A stretch of DNA of 64,000 nucleotides from NCBI GenBank assembly GCA_033063855.1, contig CP093831.1, positions 3,658,001 through 3,722,000 of the forward strand, written 5' to 3'. This DNA comes from Smittia aterrima. Lineage: Eukaryota; Arthropoda; Insecta; Diptera; Chironomidae. The notes beneath the pieces are model-generated. The model was given only the letters and a program-made list of their open reading frames with translations. It did no database searches and was not told the DNA's origin. The position numbers were made by a program, and so were the translations under genes. Below are positions 47,601-57,910 of this stretch, in pieces (the stretch's first letter is position 1; every line of letters begins with the position of its first letter).

Positions 47601-50427
47601 TCTTTGTCATCATCGACTTCACTTTCTCATTTGCTTGGAATTTCCTGAAAACGATGAGGAGCAGCTTCCATGTTCTTTTAATGATATTTCAACCACAAAC
47701 CAAATATAATTTCTAGGCTTTAATGGCAATGGATTTTCATCGCATAACGCTGCTCCTGTCCAAACTCAATCTACAGCTTTTGTTAGCGAAAGTAATTTTT
47801 CGTCAGTATTTGGAAATACTGAGCCTGTCGGTATGTAACTTTTATGTTTTTATGTTTTGTTATTTTATTCTTTTATCTTTGAGTTAGCTGTCGCCCTTAA
47901 ATCCTAATGTCTTACTTTGAATCGATAGCGTGAGATTGAATGTTGAGTTGAGAAAGCAAAAAATTTCTTAATTGACTCGAGAAAACTTTCTTCTCCTTGA
48001 CTTAAAAATCTCTTAAACGCTTCAATTTGTAGTAAGACTGTACCTCTCTCTCTCTCTAAGTTTTGTAAGATTTTATTTAGCTCCTTCTCTTCTCAATTAA
48101 CTGTGAATGGTTATTACCACAACACAAGTTTAAGATAACTTTCCTTGCATGATTTTACTTAATAACCTTGACAGCTCCTTTACCTTCTTTTCCTGACAAC
48201 AATCTAACTAGACTAGTGTTTGATACTCCTCTTAGATGTGGGATAAAGATTTGATAAGCATCGACGATCAAAATTTCCATCATCGTTGCGTCATCTTTTT
48301 GATTTCTCTTAAGTTAAGAGTCTTAACATGATTTCTAATTTTCTTATGTTTTTCTTCACCACGAAACTCAAAAACTTCCGACGATACTTTTCCACAAACT
48401 TCTGAAAATCACAAAACTAACTTCAACTAACCTGAAGCTCCCCCTTCCTATTACTATTCGCAAGCTGCTGGTGGAAAGGAAGACAACCCGTTTTTGACGG
48501 ACGACAACGATGCACAGCAATCTTTAGCAGGTGAAAAAGCTAAAAGTGGTCAATCTAGGGCTGCTGGTCCACCGGCCCGACCGCCACCTCCTAGAGGCAA
48601 TGGCTCGCCAGCTCGTGGAATCATAAAAGCTCCGTCAAAAGATGCTTTTGATTATTTGAACGATTCCATGTTTGAATCGTTTGGCGCTTCTCCTTCAAAA
48701 TCGTTGCCATTGCAAGGTGCGGTTGGGTCTCAGGTCCAACGTCAGCCAGTAGCTGGATTAATTGGTAGTTCGTCACAACAACACGCAATCGCACCAAACA
48801 CACAAAACTTGTTCTCGTCCCCGGTCAAAGGTGCTTCGAACATTGGAGGAGGTTCTCTATAAGTTTCATCTGTTTGTTCAAAAAAACTTTTTTGTGTTTC
48901 GTCCTTTCTCAAACAAATCCATCTGATTGTCTTCTCAATCTTTACATTCCCAATTGTGTTAATTTGCTTGCTTCCGTGGACTCGATGTTGTCACATTGGA
49001 CACGAATTCTTTGGCATACGAAAATCGCAAATCAATCGAATCGCGACGTGAATGCTTAAAATGCTTATCCCGAGCAATGCCTTCTTACTCTTAATCTTAC
49101 TCTTTTATGTTTTATGTTGCATGCAATTTGATTGTTATTTGTTGTAAAGAGATGAAAGAAGATTGCGAACTTCGACGATAATGTGACTAACAGAAAACTT
49201 TTTCTTTTCTTATTTTTTTTTCTTTTTATTTTTCTTATCATTTCTCCTTTCCGATGATGAACAAATTGAAATGATTTCTGTTGGATATCTGAACCTCGTC
49301 TGGGTTAATGGCGAAAACTTTTCACCTTTTCTGCATTCTGGATAAACGTTAACATAAACACAAACTAAACTCACATCATCCAACACACAAAATACATTTC
49401 TTTTGACTAAACAACTAAAAACGAAGGATTTGATCCATTGGGCGATGTACTAAAACCGGTTGGATCCGCGGGAAGTGCGAACTCAACGCAAGGATCGATT
49501 CTAGCTACACAACCACAAATTATTCCAGGTGCCGCTCAGACACAACAGTCCGGCAAAGTTCTTACTGGCGACTTGGATAGCTCGCTCGCTTCTCTCGCTG
49601 AAAATTTGACCATCAACAAAAGCGCTTCTTCGTCAATGAAGTAAATTGATTTAATAATTAACACTTTCTTGGGGATCTGATGAATTTTCTTTTATCAACA
49701 GAGGAGTGCAGTGGAATTCGCCGAAGAATCAAGCAAAGCCACAAAGCTGGTCGCCACAACCAATGGTGACGACAACTGGAGCAAACTATCGTCCAATGGT
49801 GAGATTTTGTTCTAACTCTTATTTGAATTTGTAAATACGACAAAAGAAAAGGTTTTACCAACAAAAACGACGAGGGCAGCGAAATTTTTTCAGTTTTTCT
49901 TTTAAGTTCTTTCATTTTATTTTGTTGTAAATTTATTTTCTCTTTTTTTGTAAAAATCAAATTATTTTCGGTAAAATATTGGAAAATGGTTAGGCTAAAG
50001 GCCAAGTTGCTCCCGCACCAAGCACAATTCACAACTTGTATCCACACAACATTCCTTTAGCGTACTATCCTCAGGTAAGACAGTCGTTTTCTTTATGATT
50101 TTGCTATGATTTTATGATTTATTTTGGCGGTTGGGTGGATCGTTTAATCAATCTATGCAAATTTAAAAGGATTTACACAACATGGTGATGGGAGAAGGCG
50201 ACGTTGTAAATAACTCTTCGTCTTAGGGAGAAAGCTTTCTTCAATAATCTCTCTAATGTTAAATCAATCAATTACAGCAAGGAATGCCACCGCAGCCACA
50301 AATGCGTCCGATGATGGCTCCAGGCATGATGCCGATGGCTGGACAACAACAACCAATCCTCGCCCAACACCAGATGCCACAAGCTCAGCCCGCAAATAAT
50401 GTCCAACTCGATCCATTCGGCGCATAA
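35664..50427 (+). CDS. lap: Clathrin assembly adaptor AP180/CALM (like-AP180)
   Basis: Exons: 35664-35799, 44771-44913, 44989-45064, 45329-45349, 45493-45717, 45790-45983, 46043-46179, 46981-47149, 47220-47457, 47717-47830, 48438-48530, 49427-49640, 49702-49798, 49994-50074 and 50278-50427. All phases agree, giving 695 residues. Residues 1-290 are the ANTH domain: INDRLLAARHSLAGQG, the PIP2-binding GPKKKHLDYLVHCTN, NFLDKGGVQG, a 21-base exon adding AVGARVG, YDMSPFIRRYAKYLNEK and NLLEKYFDMNKKQC. The tail carries NPF motifs (EH-domain ligands: TNPFL, GNPFADMF, DNPFLTDD), DLLQLG (clathrin-box-like), GFDPLGDVLKP, DLDSSLASLAENLTI and a terminal DPFGA. It recruits clathrin and sizes synaptic and endocytic vesicles at the plasma membrane. 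Exon 48438 can extend in frame to 48851 or to a stop at 48862. Hsc70-5 lies antisense within intron 1. Confidence 0.95.
35800..42058. other. First part of lap intron 1, no gene seen
   Basis: Over 6 kb of AT-rich sequence between lap exon 1 and the 3' end of the nested Hsc70-5 gene. No open frame shows a recognisable domain and no RNA gene is seen. The length and position are typical for an intron holding transcriptional enhancers, which is inference. Confidence 0.45.
41764..41769 (-). terminator. Possible poly(A) signal of Hsc70-5
   Basis: AATAAA in minus sense, 290 bases after the stop codon. Nearer alternatives are not obvious. Confidence 0.35.
42059..44452 (-). CDS. Hsc70-5: Mitochondrial Hsp70 (mortalin / HSPA9)
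   Basis: Exons 44452-44363, 44259-44222 (38 bases), 44087-43509, 43449-42204 and 42145-42059 join in frame to 679 residues. Residues 1-30 (MLSATKHLLRQSNLTQTLMN) plus the next exon form a basic, Ser/Thr-rich mitochondrial presequence. The nucleotide-binding domain starts at SEGVKGAVIGIDLGTTNS, with VYDLGGGTFDISILE as phosphate 2 motif and VLLVGGMTRMPKVQ as adenosine motif. The substrate-binding domain includes [20 protein letters not shown] and EVTFDIDANGIVHVSA. The C-terminus ends in acidic/basic EEKKKEDKN, not EEVD or KDEL, which excludes cytosolic and ER Hsp70. It drives TIM23 import, matrix folding and Fe-S cluster transfer. It lies entirely within intron 1 of lap on the opposite strand, with its start codon only 319 bases from lap exon 2. 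Confidence 0.97.
45329..45349 (+). other. lap: 21-base microexon of lap
   Basis: Flanked by GGTTTAG and GTAAGT. It adds AVGARVG between GGVQG and YDMSPF in the ANTH domain without changing frame. It should be an optional cassette exon, since skipping preserves phase 1 on both sides. Confidence 0.85.
46180..46980. other. lap intron between ANTH domain and tail exons
   Basis: About 800 bases, T-rich near the 3' end, with no recognised content. The acceptor CTAAAG before TAGCAATCAG is the one that keeps the frame; the nearby CAATCAG acceptor would give an immediate stop. Confidence 0.5.
48175..48254 (+). other. lap: Possible alternative terminal exon of lap
   Basis: After the acceptor CTTGACAG, phase 1 entry from the exon ending at 47830 gives APLPSFPDNNLTRLVFDTPL and then RCGIKI before a TGA. 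It would make a shortened adaptor without the distal NPF and DPF motifs. Only frame and acceptor support it; no poly(A) signal is clear. Confidence 0.25.
48531..48862 (+). other. lap: In-frame extension of lap exon (retained intron or alternative donor)
   Basis: Beyond the donor GCAG/GTGAAA at 48530 the frame stays open for 110 codons with low-complexity but lap-like sequence: PPARPPPPRG, KDAFDYLNDSMFESFGASPS and GAVGSQVQRQP. It ends either at a weak donor after 48851, which again joins exon 49427 in phase, or at a TAA at 48860-48862. The DAFDYLNDSM segment resembles insect lap tails, so this is probably coding in some isoforms. Confidence 0.6.
48863..49426. other. lap intron before exon 49427
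   Basis: T-rich, with no recognised content. Confidence 0.5.
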
Positions 50428-52752
50428 GATGTGAAATAAGATTAATCGAGGAGCTTAAAGCGGAGCTCCATTTATGAAGAAGTAAACATTGGATTTAAAA
50501 TATTTCGTTCACTTGAAATACGCAAAACAGAAAAAAAGAATATTTAAGTGATTTAGAAGAGCGCGATCGTAACTTTCTCTCTTCCATCTCGCCACTTGTG
50601 ATTCGATGATGATTTAATTGTACGATGACGATGAAGAAGAAGAAGAAAACCGAAAGCAAAATCCTTGATTGCAAAACGCTGGAAAATCTATGAAAAAAAT
50701 ATTTATAGTCAAAAGATGAAAGATTATTTATCAGATAATTAGCGCATAACTATGAATATTATCAATGAAGCAAGAAACTTCTATTCCTGTTATCTAATTG
50801 CATAAAAGAATTCTATTTAATCTTTTCCGTTCTTTCGGCAATTGATTAGACGCGTAATGAAGAGCATCAAAGGCACTAGGCAAAGCAAGACATAGATCGA
50901 AAGCGAAAGCGCGCAAATATTTACGAAACAAAAATATATTTAAACGTCGCGAGTAGTTGAAGAAGAGAGTTTGACGAATTATTGTATGCAATCCAGTGCA
51001 ATCAGGTATTTTAAATTGAGGAATAGTCGAAGGAGAGGTTGAGGTTAAAAAAGAAATTTCTTTTACCATCTCAGCCAATCCTTAACAACGCGATTGAGTT
51101 TTTTTTTTGAGATCATCATTCCACTTTAGTGACTTCATTCTCTTATTTTGACTCGAAGCTTTTGTAAAAATTTTCGTTACTCAAACCGCGACTTTCGATC
51201 AGCACTTTGTGTTATCAAATCATGCAAAGGGTCTCTCCTTGTCCATTCAGTTATAAACTTATGATTAAGTAAGGAAGAATGTTTTCTTTTTGAATTTGTT
51301 GCCTCTTATCGAAGATAAAAATAATTAATTACACTTTAACTGCAGTATTTAAGAATGACTTTATCGCAAGAGAAAAAAAAAATGAAATTTCATCACTTTA
51401 ATCGTTGTATAGATGCTTATTGAACATGAAAATAAAAATGTATAAACTCTTTTGCCGTAAAATCTTTTCTTTGCTCGTCTTTTGATTTGTCGCTTAAGAA
51501 GAAAGTGGAAAATAAATTACTCTCGGCTGCACAAGGTGAAGGGAGAATTTGTGAGTTACGTAACCCGCTCGTGGCTTTGCTAACGATAAATCAAAACTTA
51601 TAGTAACTCACAAACGCTCTCCAAGACAACAGGAAAACCAGAAAAGGCAACAAAGCTTGTCTTAAGGAAAACCGACAATATTTTGAAAAGGCGAACTAAT
51701 CAACTTTAGTGATGATGTTGTGATTCACAATTTGTGAATGAATTGATTAGAAAGTCAGAGCAATTACTTAAAGTTAAAACGCTTTTCTCATTAGCACACT
51801 CGAGGTGAATGCAAAAGAGCCATAAACAGATAATGAAGTCATCGATGGAGATGATGGAAACGTTTAAATCTGAATATGTTTGCAAACATCGCGGAACTTT
51901 CAAGTTACAGTCCAAATCAATCAAGATTAGTCGATTTCCTTTCCCTTTGAAGCATTGAACGTAAGACTCGCTGACAAATCTCGAAAGATGAAAATAGAGT
52001 TGTTGTAAAGAGCGAGAGGGGATTTAATTAAGTTTCATGTTCTGTGGTTCAGTTAATTGTAGCAATTTATCAGTTCAACGAAGTGCTGATGACATGGTTT
52101 CGTATTCTTGTTTCTTGATGATTGCGATTTTCTCACACTCGTGACTCTGCCGCTCTGACATTTCACGAATCGCGAGAACTTTTTTAATCTTGTCGAAGAA
52201 CATTTCGATTCATGTTACGGCACACATTTCAATCATCACCTGGCTTATCGCATTTATGTTAACTTACGAGCTCATTGCAACAGACAAAATATTTAGAACG
52301 TTGAACATTCGTCAAAGATTCAATGTCCAAAAGAAAATCCTTATGAGAACAATACGTCAACCATGAATTACGATAAGAATTTAGAGAAATTGAATAGATA
52401 ATGAAGATTGATCGTAAATGTAAATGTTGCTTATGATTAAACGACAACAAGAAACAGTTTTAAAGGAATAAAATGCAATAAAAATATTTTAAATCATTAA
52501 ACTTTTTTAGTTTCATTTCACTCAGCAATTCTAGGAAAACATTGAACGACGTCATTCGGTTAATAACTTTGTTTCTTTCAGTAAACTTGTAATAACTTTT
52601 TGTTAACTAGAGTCAGACAGGAAGCGACATTGGATGTTAAAACAAAAACTTGATTGGGAATCCTGTGACAATTTGAAAACAAAAGTTCCGCGACTATAAA
52701 TAACAGAACATCACTCAATCGATATTCAGTGAAGTTTTAATTTAAATCCACG
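50428..52752. other. lap 3' UTR and intergenic stretch
   Basis: A GAAGAAGAAGAAG run at about 50632 follows the lap stop codon. The first clear AATAAA is at 51431, which would make a 3' UTR of about 1 kb. Downstream to the OBP promoter no gene is recognised. TATAAATA at about 52696, roughly 55 bases before the OBP start codon, looks like a TATA box of that gene. Confidence 0.45.
52695..52702 (+). promoter_or_regulatory. TATA box of OBP-like gene 1
   Basis: CTATAAATA about 55 bases upstream of the start codon, with a plausible initiator (TCAGTG) about 30 bases further on. Strong TATA promoters are common for secreted protein genes of insects. Confidence 0.55.
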
Positions 52753-53352
52753 ATGAAAGTTTTGATTGCTGCATTTTGTTTGATTTTCGTTGCTTCGGTT
52801 GTGGCCGAAAATGACACGATCAAGTCGGCGTTCGACGAATTGTCCAACGAAAATTGTATTGTATTGAACCAGCAGCGACTTGACTTGCGCCAATGCTGCA
52901 CGGTCCCGAAGATACCGTTCTTCGAAATCTTCTCAACTCACTGCATCGATGAGTGCATTGGAAGCCAAGACATTTGCTGCAGTATGATCTGCCTTTGGCG
53001 TAACGCTCACATCTCTTTCAATGGAGATCAAGTCAATCTCGACGGATTGAAGAAGACTTTCTTGAACTCTGTTGTGCACAAAGACGATTGGGAAGACCTC
53101 ATCAGTAAAGCTGTCGATCAATGCGACGCGGAAAGTGAGAAAACCAAGACAAAGTAAAATGAGTTTGCCATTTAAAAAAAACTTTTTCCATTTACAGCTC
53201 AACAAGGACCCCTCGATAAATTGTGTAAGATTCCGACTCACTTGCCAGGCGTCGTCAATTGTGCCGTCAAGAAGCTTTTCCTGATGTGTCCAAATATGCA
53301 CAAATCCGAAAAATGCGAGAATACCAAAAAGTACGTCGAGGAGTGCTTGTAA
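52753..53352 (+). CDS. Secreted odorant-binding-protein-like, gene 1
   Basis: Exons 52753-53134 and 53198-53352 (phase 1) encode 178 residues. Residues 1-18 are a signal peptide (MKVLIAAFCLIFVASVVA). Cysteines at 35, 48, 49, 64, 68, 75, 76 and 80, then four to five more in the second half (VDQCDAE, KLCKIP, VNCAV, LMCPN, KCEN, EECL), give the CC-bearing pattern of the dipteran OBP67/68-like (atypical, cysteine-extended) group. These small soluble proteins carry hydrophobic ligands in lymph or haemolymph; the ligand is unknown. A paralogue lies convergent on the other strand, with 47 bases between stop codons. Confidence 0.82.
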
Positions 53353-53380
53353 ATTATTCGAAAAAAAAACTTCGAGGTGA

Positions 53381-53394
53381 AATAAAATTTTATT
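53381..53394. terminator. Palindromic bidirectional poly(A) signal
   Basis: AATAAAATTTTATT is its own reverse complement and places an AATAAA hexamer 28 bases after the stop of gene 1 on the plus strand and 5 bases after the stop of gene 2 on the minus strand. Confidence 0.7.
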
Positions 53395-53399
53395 TTCGC

Positions 53400-54126
53400 T
53401 CATTCGACGATATCAAAAAATTTGTAATCGATGATGAAAGTTCCGTTGAATTCCTTCCCGCATTCGCTTGGCGTTTCGACAAACTTTCTCAAGTCTCGGC
53501 ATTCCTTTGAATCTTCTTTATAGCTCGGACAGTTCAAGAAATTGACAAGGGTAACACAATCCATTATGTCGAGGGCGAATTCTGGAATGTTGCATGTGTA
53601 AACTTTCTTCGACTTGGGGACTGCAAAAGATAATTAAAAGTAAAACCCGCGTCAAATGAAGATCTCGTCGAGATTAATTGAAAACTCTCACTCAGTCTCA
53701 CGCATGCTTTGATGGATTCTTCAACTGTCAACATCCAACGATCAAACTTTCCGGCGCCTTTGTTGTTCAGATAGTTTTCATAAAGTTCCAGTAAAGATTT
53801 CTCGTCTAGTTCAAAGTTCCTGACAACTCCAGTCTTTTGATAATTGCAATTGAGGAAGCAACAACCGTCAGAGTTCTCGTCTGCGTTCAACTCTGCGCAA
53901 CTCTTTTTACATTGTTCTTGATGTGATGGAAGAATAAAACGAAGCGGATAGTTGCAGCAATCTCTTGGCTTCATCTTTGTCTTGAAAAGTTTTATACAAT
54001 TTCTTTCTTTCTCTTCATTTGCAAACTAAAAAGTTTTTAAAATATTTAATAATTATTTTAAATAGAAAGTTTAATGACTCTTACAATTCTTAGAAAAAGT
54101 GGAATCAAGATCAAAATTCTAAACAT
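53400..54126 (-). CDS. Secreted odorant-binding-protein-like, gene 2
   Basis: Exons 54126-54085, 54025-53692 and 53620-53400 (phases 0 and 1) encode 198 residues. The first exon encodes only the hydrophobic start MFRILILIPLFLRI of the signal peptide. Cysteines run ERNC, RDCC, EQCKKSC, DGCCFLNC, IKAC, YTCNIP, MDCV, LNCPS, ECRD and ECGK, collinear with gene 1 (CC in the third and fourth groups). LDEKSLLELYENYLNN matches the helix of the broken neighbour at 54358. The acidic C-terminal tail (GTFIIDYKFFDIVE) extends beyond gene 1. Role is inferred from the family: an extracellular carrier of small hydrophobic molecules. Confidence 0.78.
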
Positions 54127-54357
54127 TTTTATTAAAGATTTACAAACTTCCAACTCGTTCGATTTCTGTTTATCTACTTAAATCTAAACTCAAAAACTGG
54201 AATGAAAATATTTGAAGTTAGTAGAGCGAAGCAACATTTCAACATCAAGTCAATTAGAGAATACAAAACTTAATCATTTGACGTGATAAAAAAATATTTT
54301 CATCAAAAATTTGATGAACATTTGCATGTAGTCGTTTATTTATAGTTGGAATCATTG

Positions 54358-54566
54358 AATCATTTTTCATCGGCCTCTCCTTTATGAACATATTGGTCAC
54401 ATTTCTCGGCTAAATTGTCTTCCAAATAGTTTTTGTAAAGCTTCGTCGTTAAAAACTTCATCAACGACATTTCCAGTCTCGCGGTAAGCGCAATCAATCT
54501 CGCAGCACTTCTTCTCAAACAAGAACTGACAGAACTTGAAAGAATCCTTGGAAGGATCTTTTTACT
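54358..54566 (-). pseudogene. Broken third OBP-like gene
   Basis: On the minus strand one frame reads KFCQFLFEKKCCEIDCAYRE and then TGNVVDEVFNDEALQKL, which aligns with the CC region and following helix of gene 2. The homology then jumps to another frame (LYKNYLEDNLAEKCDQYVH), so a frameshift is present. A TAA stands in frame just before the first part, and no signal-peptide exon or C-terminal cysteine exon was found nearby. It is a decayed or fragmentary tandem duplicate. Confidence 0.65.
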
Positions 54567-55889
54567 GATTGTTTGATTGCAGCTCATAAAAAGGGTTTCC
54601 ATTCTTCAGACGTTTTTGCTATCTTTAATGAGAAAAGATTAAAATTTTGATGATCAAAGATAAAGATTCGCGTTGACCGCAAAGCTGAACAATAAAGAAT
54701 CCAGCAAAACCCCTTCCACCGTTGATTGCCGATAACTGATCAGAATGCTAAAGCGGATTCAGAAAAAATATTCTTAACATCGAAGGAAATGTCGCAAACC
54801 GTGTTTCTGAAACAATAAAAAATTCGAAGTTTTTTGTTGAATAATTTCAAAATTGTAATCACGATTGAAGATTGAGCTCCAAGCCAAACTCTGAAGAAAT
54901 ATTCGCGAGAAATATTTGTGAGCGAAGTTTTGCGACATTACGCAATGGTCTTTAGCTAATTACACATGCAAAGCACGAGAGATGATGAATATTAACTGAT
55001 TGAAAGAACAATGGAGTGGAGAGAGATGGATAAGAGAATAACTGAGTCAAGTGAATCGAGCATGGAGGTGTGAAAAGAAGTGTTGAGATGATTGGACGTT
55101 GATCGTCGTCAGAAACTCAATATCTCTCGACTAAAGGAAATATCTCAAAGCAACTTCCAAGCAACGTCAACTAACTTAATTAATGCACTTCTCTTCATTT
55201 CTTTCTCGTTGCGCTGCATCTAATTAACTCGTTCCGCATGCTCTTACAATTATGAAGAATCATAACAAACTCGAAGCTTCTCTTTCCAAATCTTTCGTGC
55301 AAGAAAGTTTTTCTCCTTCAAAGACTTGAAGCGATTCAATGAAACTTCTTTTTTTTTCGGTAGCAGAGTTTCCCATCATCGAGTAATTATCGTCATAGTG
55401 AACCTTCTGCCCTAATTAACTCGATGCTGCTGCAGTTTTAATGCTTCATCAGCCGAGATCATCGTCGTAACTTCTTTCAATTGAATAACTTATGATTTAA
55501 CGATCAACGCTTTATGAATTGATTCCACTCGCAACAATGTCTATTCGTGATTGTGCTGAACATAACGAAGCTGAAGAAGCAGCAAAAGAAATTCGAGGCA
55601 AGCTCCAGTCTTTGTTCATTTATCAATGTCCCCAAATCTTCGTAAAATGACCTTGACAACAAATCGTTCACAGCTGCCTCTTGAGTAGCTTTTAAATCGT
55701 AATTGAACAAAATTGCCATTCGATTATGAAACGATCATCAATTGGCCATTGAACTTTTCTTTTCTTTCGATTCCATTATGTCGATCTTCGAGCCATCACA
55801 AAGCGATGTCCATGTTCCAGTTCGACACAGAGATCATCATTAATCTCAATTTTATTCTCACTAAAGTTTTATTGCACACACTTTGATTT
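54567..55889. other. Intergenic stretch
   Basis: Lies between the broken OBP copy and the long inverted repeat. Nothing coding is recognised. Confidence 0.45.
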
Positions 55890-57092
55890 TCATGCGTGAC
55901 TTAAGAATTAATTGCAGCGAAGTCCAAGTGACACAATTTGTCTAGTGATGAGAAACTGCAGCGATTATCGTAGTCACGACAATGATATCTGTAATTTAAT
56001 TAATCGCGATCGTCTGCGACTTTCATACGCAGCATTAAAGTTTAACATTCGCCAATGAGTCAGCGACTTCGTTTCTCGTTTGAACGTTTTACTTTCGCTT
56101 TCGTTCGATTGCTGCGAGAACTGCGGGTAAACATCCGAAAAAAACATTTCGATGACTTACTGTTTGATTAATGAAATTAGCAATCGAAGTTGAGAGACAA
56201 CAATTGAAGTTCCTTTAAGGCAGTTTAAGATTCAATTTGATAAATCGTTCCAGGTGGCCTCAAGTTTCATCAGCAAATAGATTTGGCAATTGCTTCTTCG
56301 ATGAAATTATTTCGGAATTTTGTCAAAGAAAATTTATTGCCGAGTTGAGAATGTGATGTAAGCGAAAAGTTTTGCATTCTCCAAGCAATTTGAATTGAGT
56401 CGGAAACGATTGAACAATTCGTCATGAAACTCCCTCAGCTCAACCTCCGACATCTTCGCAAAAGAAAGTTCCTTTAGCATCCAAGCCCATGCAATCGATT
56501 AGTTTAAACTGCGAGAGAGGCCAAAAGAGTTCATCAGCAAATTGTGAATTATGAAACTCGCACGTGGGCGATCAATCTCGTCAGTGATCGAACTCGTGTT
56601 ATCAATTAGCGTCCACAGCCTTGTCATTGTCTCTTAATTGAAAAGTTGCTCATGAAAGTCTTCTTGTAAGAACTAAATGTCAAGGTCTCTTAGAAGATCT
56701 GCCGATGTTGTCGACGAGCAGAGTGCAAACTTACATCGCGAAGATTTATGCGAAAGAAACTGGATCTCGATCGAGGATGAAACTGGTCGCGAAACACGGA
56801 ATTCACAAGTTTCTCACTTATTGCAGCCTAATGAATCAATTATGACGACCCTGAAACCTAAGCGCACCGTCACGATGAAGTTTCGGTTTCGTTATGCGTC
56901 CGCCATTGTCAACTAAGCAATCCACAGTAATCTCATGGATTTGTGTCTGCTGTTGGACCTTAACAGCATTCCGAACTCTTTTCCCATTCAATTGTTTACG
57001 TTCTTGCACTTCAAGAGAACTTTTTACATCGAATCTCGTTGACCTTGATCAAGATGAACTGAGAGCGGAACAAGCATTTAATTTATGGAAGC
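55890..57092 (+). repeat. Left arm of 1203-base inverted repeat
   Basis: Equals the reverse complement of 61993-63195 with no gap in length and only a few substitutions found by eye (for example at about 55948 and 56573). It contains two overlapping short frames (56677-56916 and 56894-57103) with no recognised domain. No terminal inverted repeats, target-site duplications or transposase were seen, so it is not a recognised transposon. Partial homology (AAGCTTCATCCTTTC) continues just past the inner end after a short insertion. Confidence 0.9.
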
Positions 57093-57255
57093 GCTCTCGA
57101 TAAGCTTCATCCTTTCACTTTCATTCGAGTGCCCTCATAAATTTTTTATTGCGCTTGACCGTGTGCTGAGAACAACGATTAAGGTTTTTGCTTTCTGATA
57201 AATACGACATTGTGAGATAAATGTTTGTGATAGTTTTATTTTATCCACTTCAATT

Positions 57256-57910
57256 TTATCCAAATGTTTCCTTCAAAGGAGAGATCATTGTTCCGATCAT
57301 GTTAATGACAACATTGCAAATTCCATCTTCAAAGAAATACAAAATCATTTTGTAGTCACCAGCAGGAAATAGCGAAGGAAGTGAACCGGCTTTGGCATAG
57401 CTGTCTTTTACGAGGATTGTCTAACGAGTAAACCAATAAACATAAATTTCTCTTTATTTTCAAACTTACTTCATATGGGCAATCGTGAAGAATTGTTGGA
57501 GCACTCTCCTTGAAAACTGTCATCAAATGCTTCAACATTAAATTTGAGTAGGAATCCTTAACTAGTTGACACCAATCGACTCTTGGTGTGTGCATTACTT
57601 CGCGATAGATTGTTCCGTACTTGTAGAAAAGCCTGGCCTCAAACTGAAAAGTTCAAATGTTCTCTTAAAAATTCTAAAAAAACTTTTTTCATTTGACCAC
57701 CTCAATTTTCATGAAAGGTCTTTTCAACCAAATAAAAATGTTCAAAGTTGAAAACGATCGATTGTACGACTTGCCAAAGCATGAAAAATTCGAATAAGCA
57801 ACTTCCGTGACATTGCAGCGAACACCTTTGATGTAAATCGATTGAATTTTGTCGTCGCAAATTATTCGAAGGATGATAGCGATGAACAAAACTCCTGAGA
57901 GAACTTTCAT
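57256..57910 (-). CDS. Secreted DUF1091 (DM8) family protein, copy 3
   Basis: Exons 57910-57701, 57643-57470 and 57420-57256 (phase 0) give 182 residues from MKVLSGVLFIAIILRIIC, a signal peptide. An upstream in-frame ATG at 57931 adds MSSCHSK and is less likely to be used. IYIKGVRCNVTEV, NFSCFGKSYNRSFSTLNIF, VDWCQLVKDSYSNLM, HDCPYE and PAGDYKMILYFFE match copies 1 and 2 about 41 kb away, with the same three-exon, phase-0 structure. The first donor is GTGGTC, a weak site. The extracellular function is unknown. It lies inside the spacer of the 1.2-kb inverted repeat. Confidence 0.88.

Noticed and set aside
50630..50650. GAA-repeat microsatellite after lap
   Set aside because: Only about five units, within the 3' UTR; not remarkable.
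52933..53403. 156-codon minus-strand frame across OBP-like gene 1
   Set aside because: It is the antisense shadow of the real plus-strand exons, which have signal peptide and cysteine pattern.
56677..57103. Two overlapping open frames in the inverted-repeat arms as conserved genes
   Set aside because: They are identical in the second arm only because the arm is duplicated. Composition and frame give no domain, signal peptide or splice structure.
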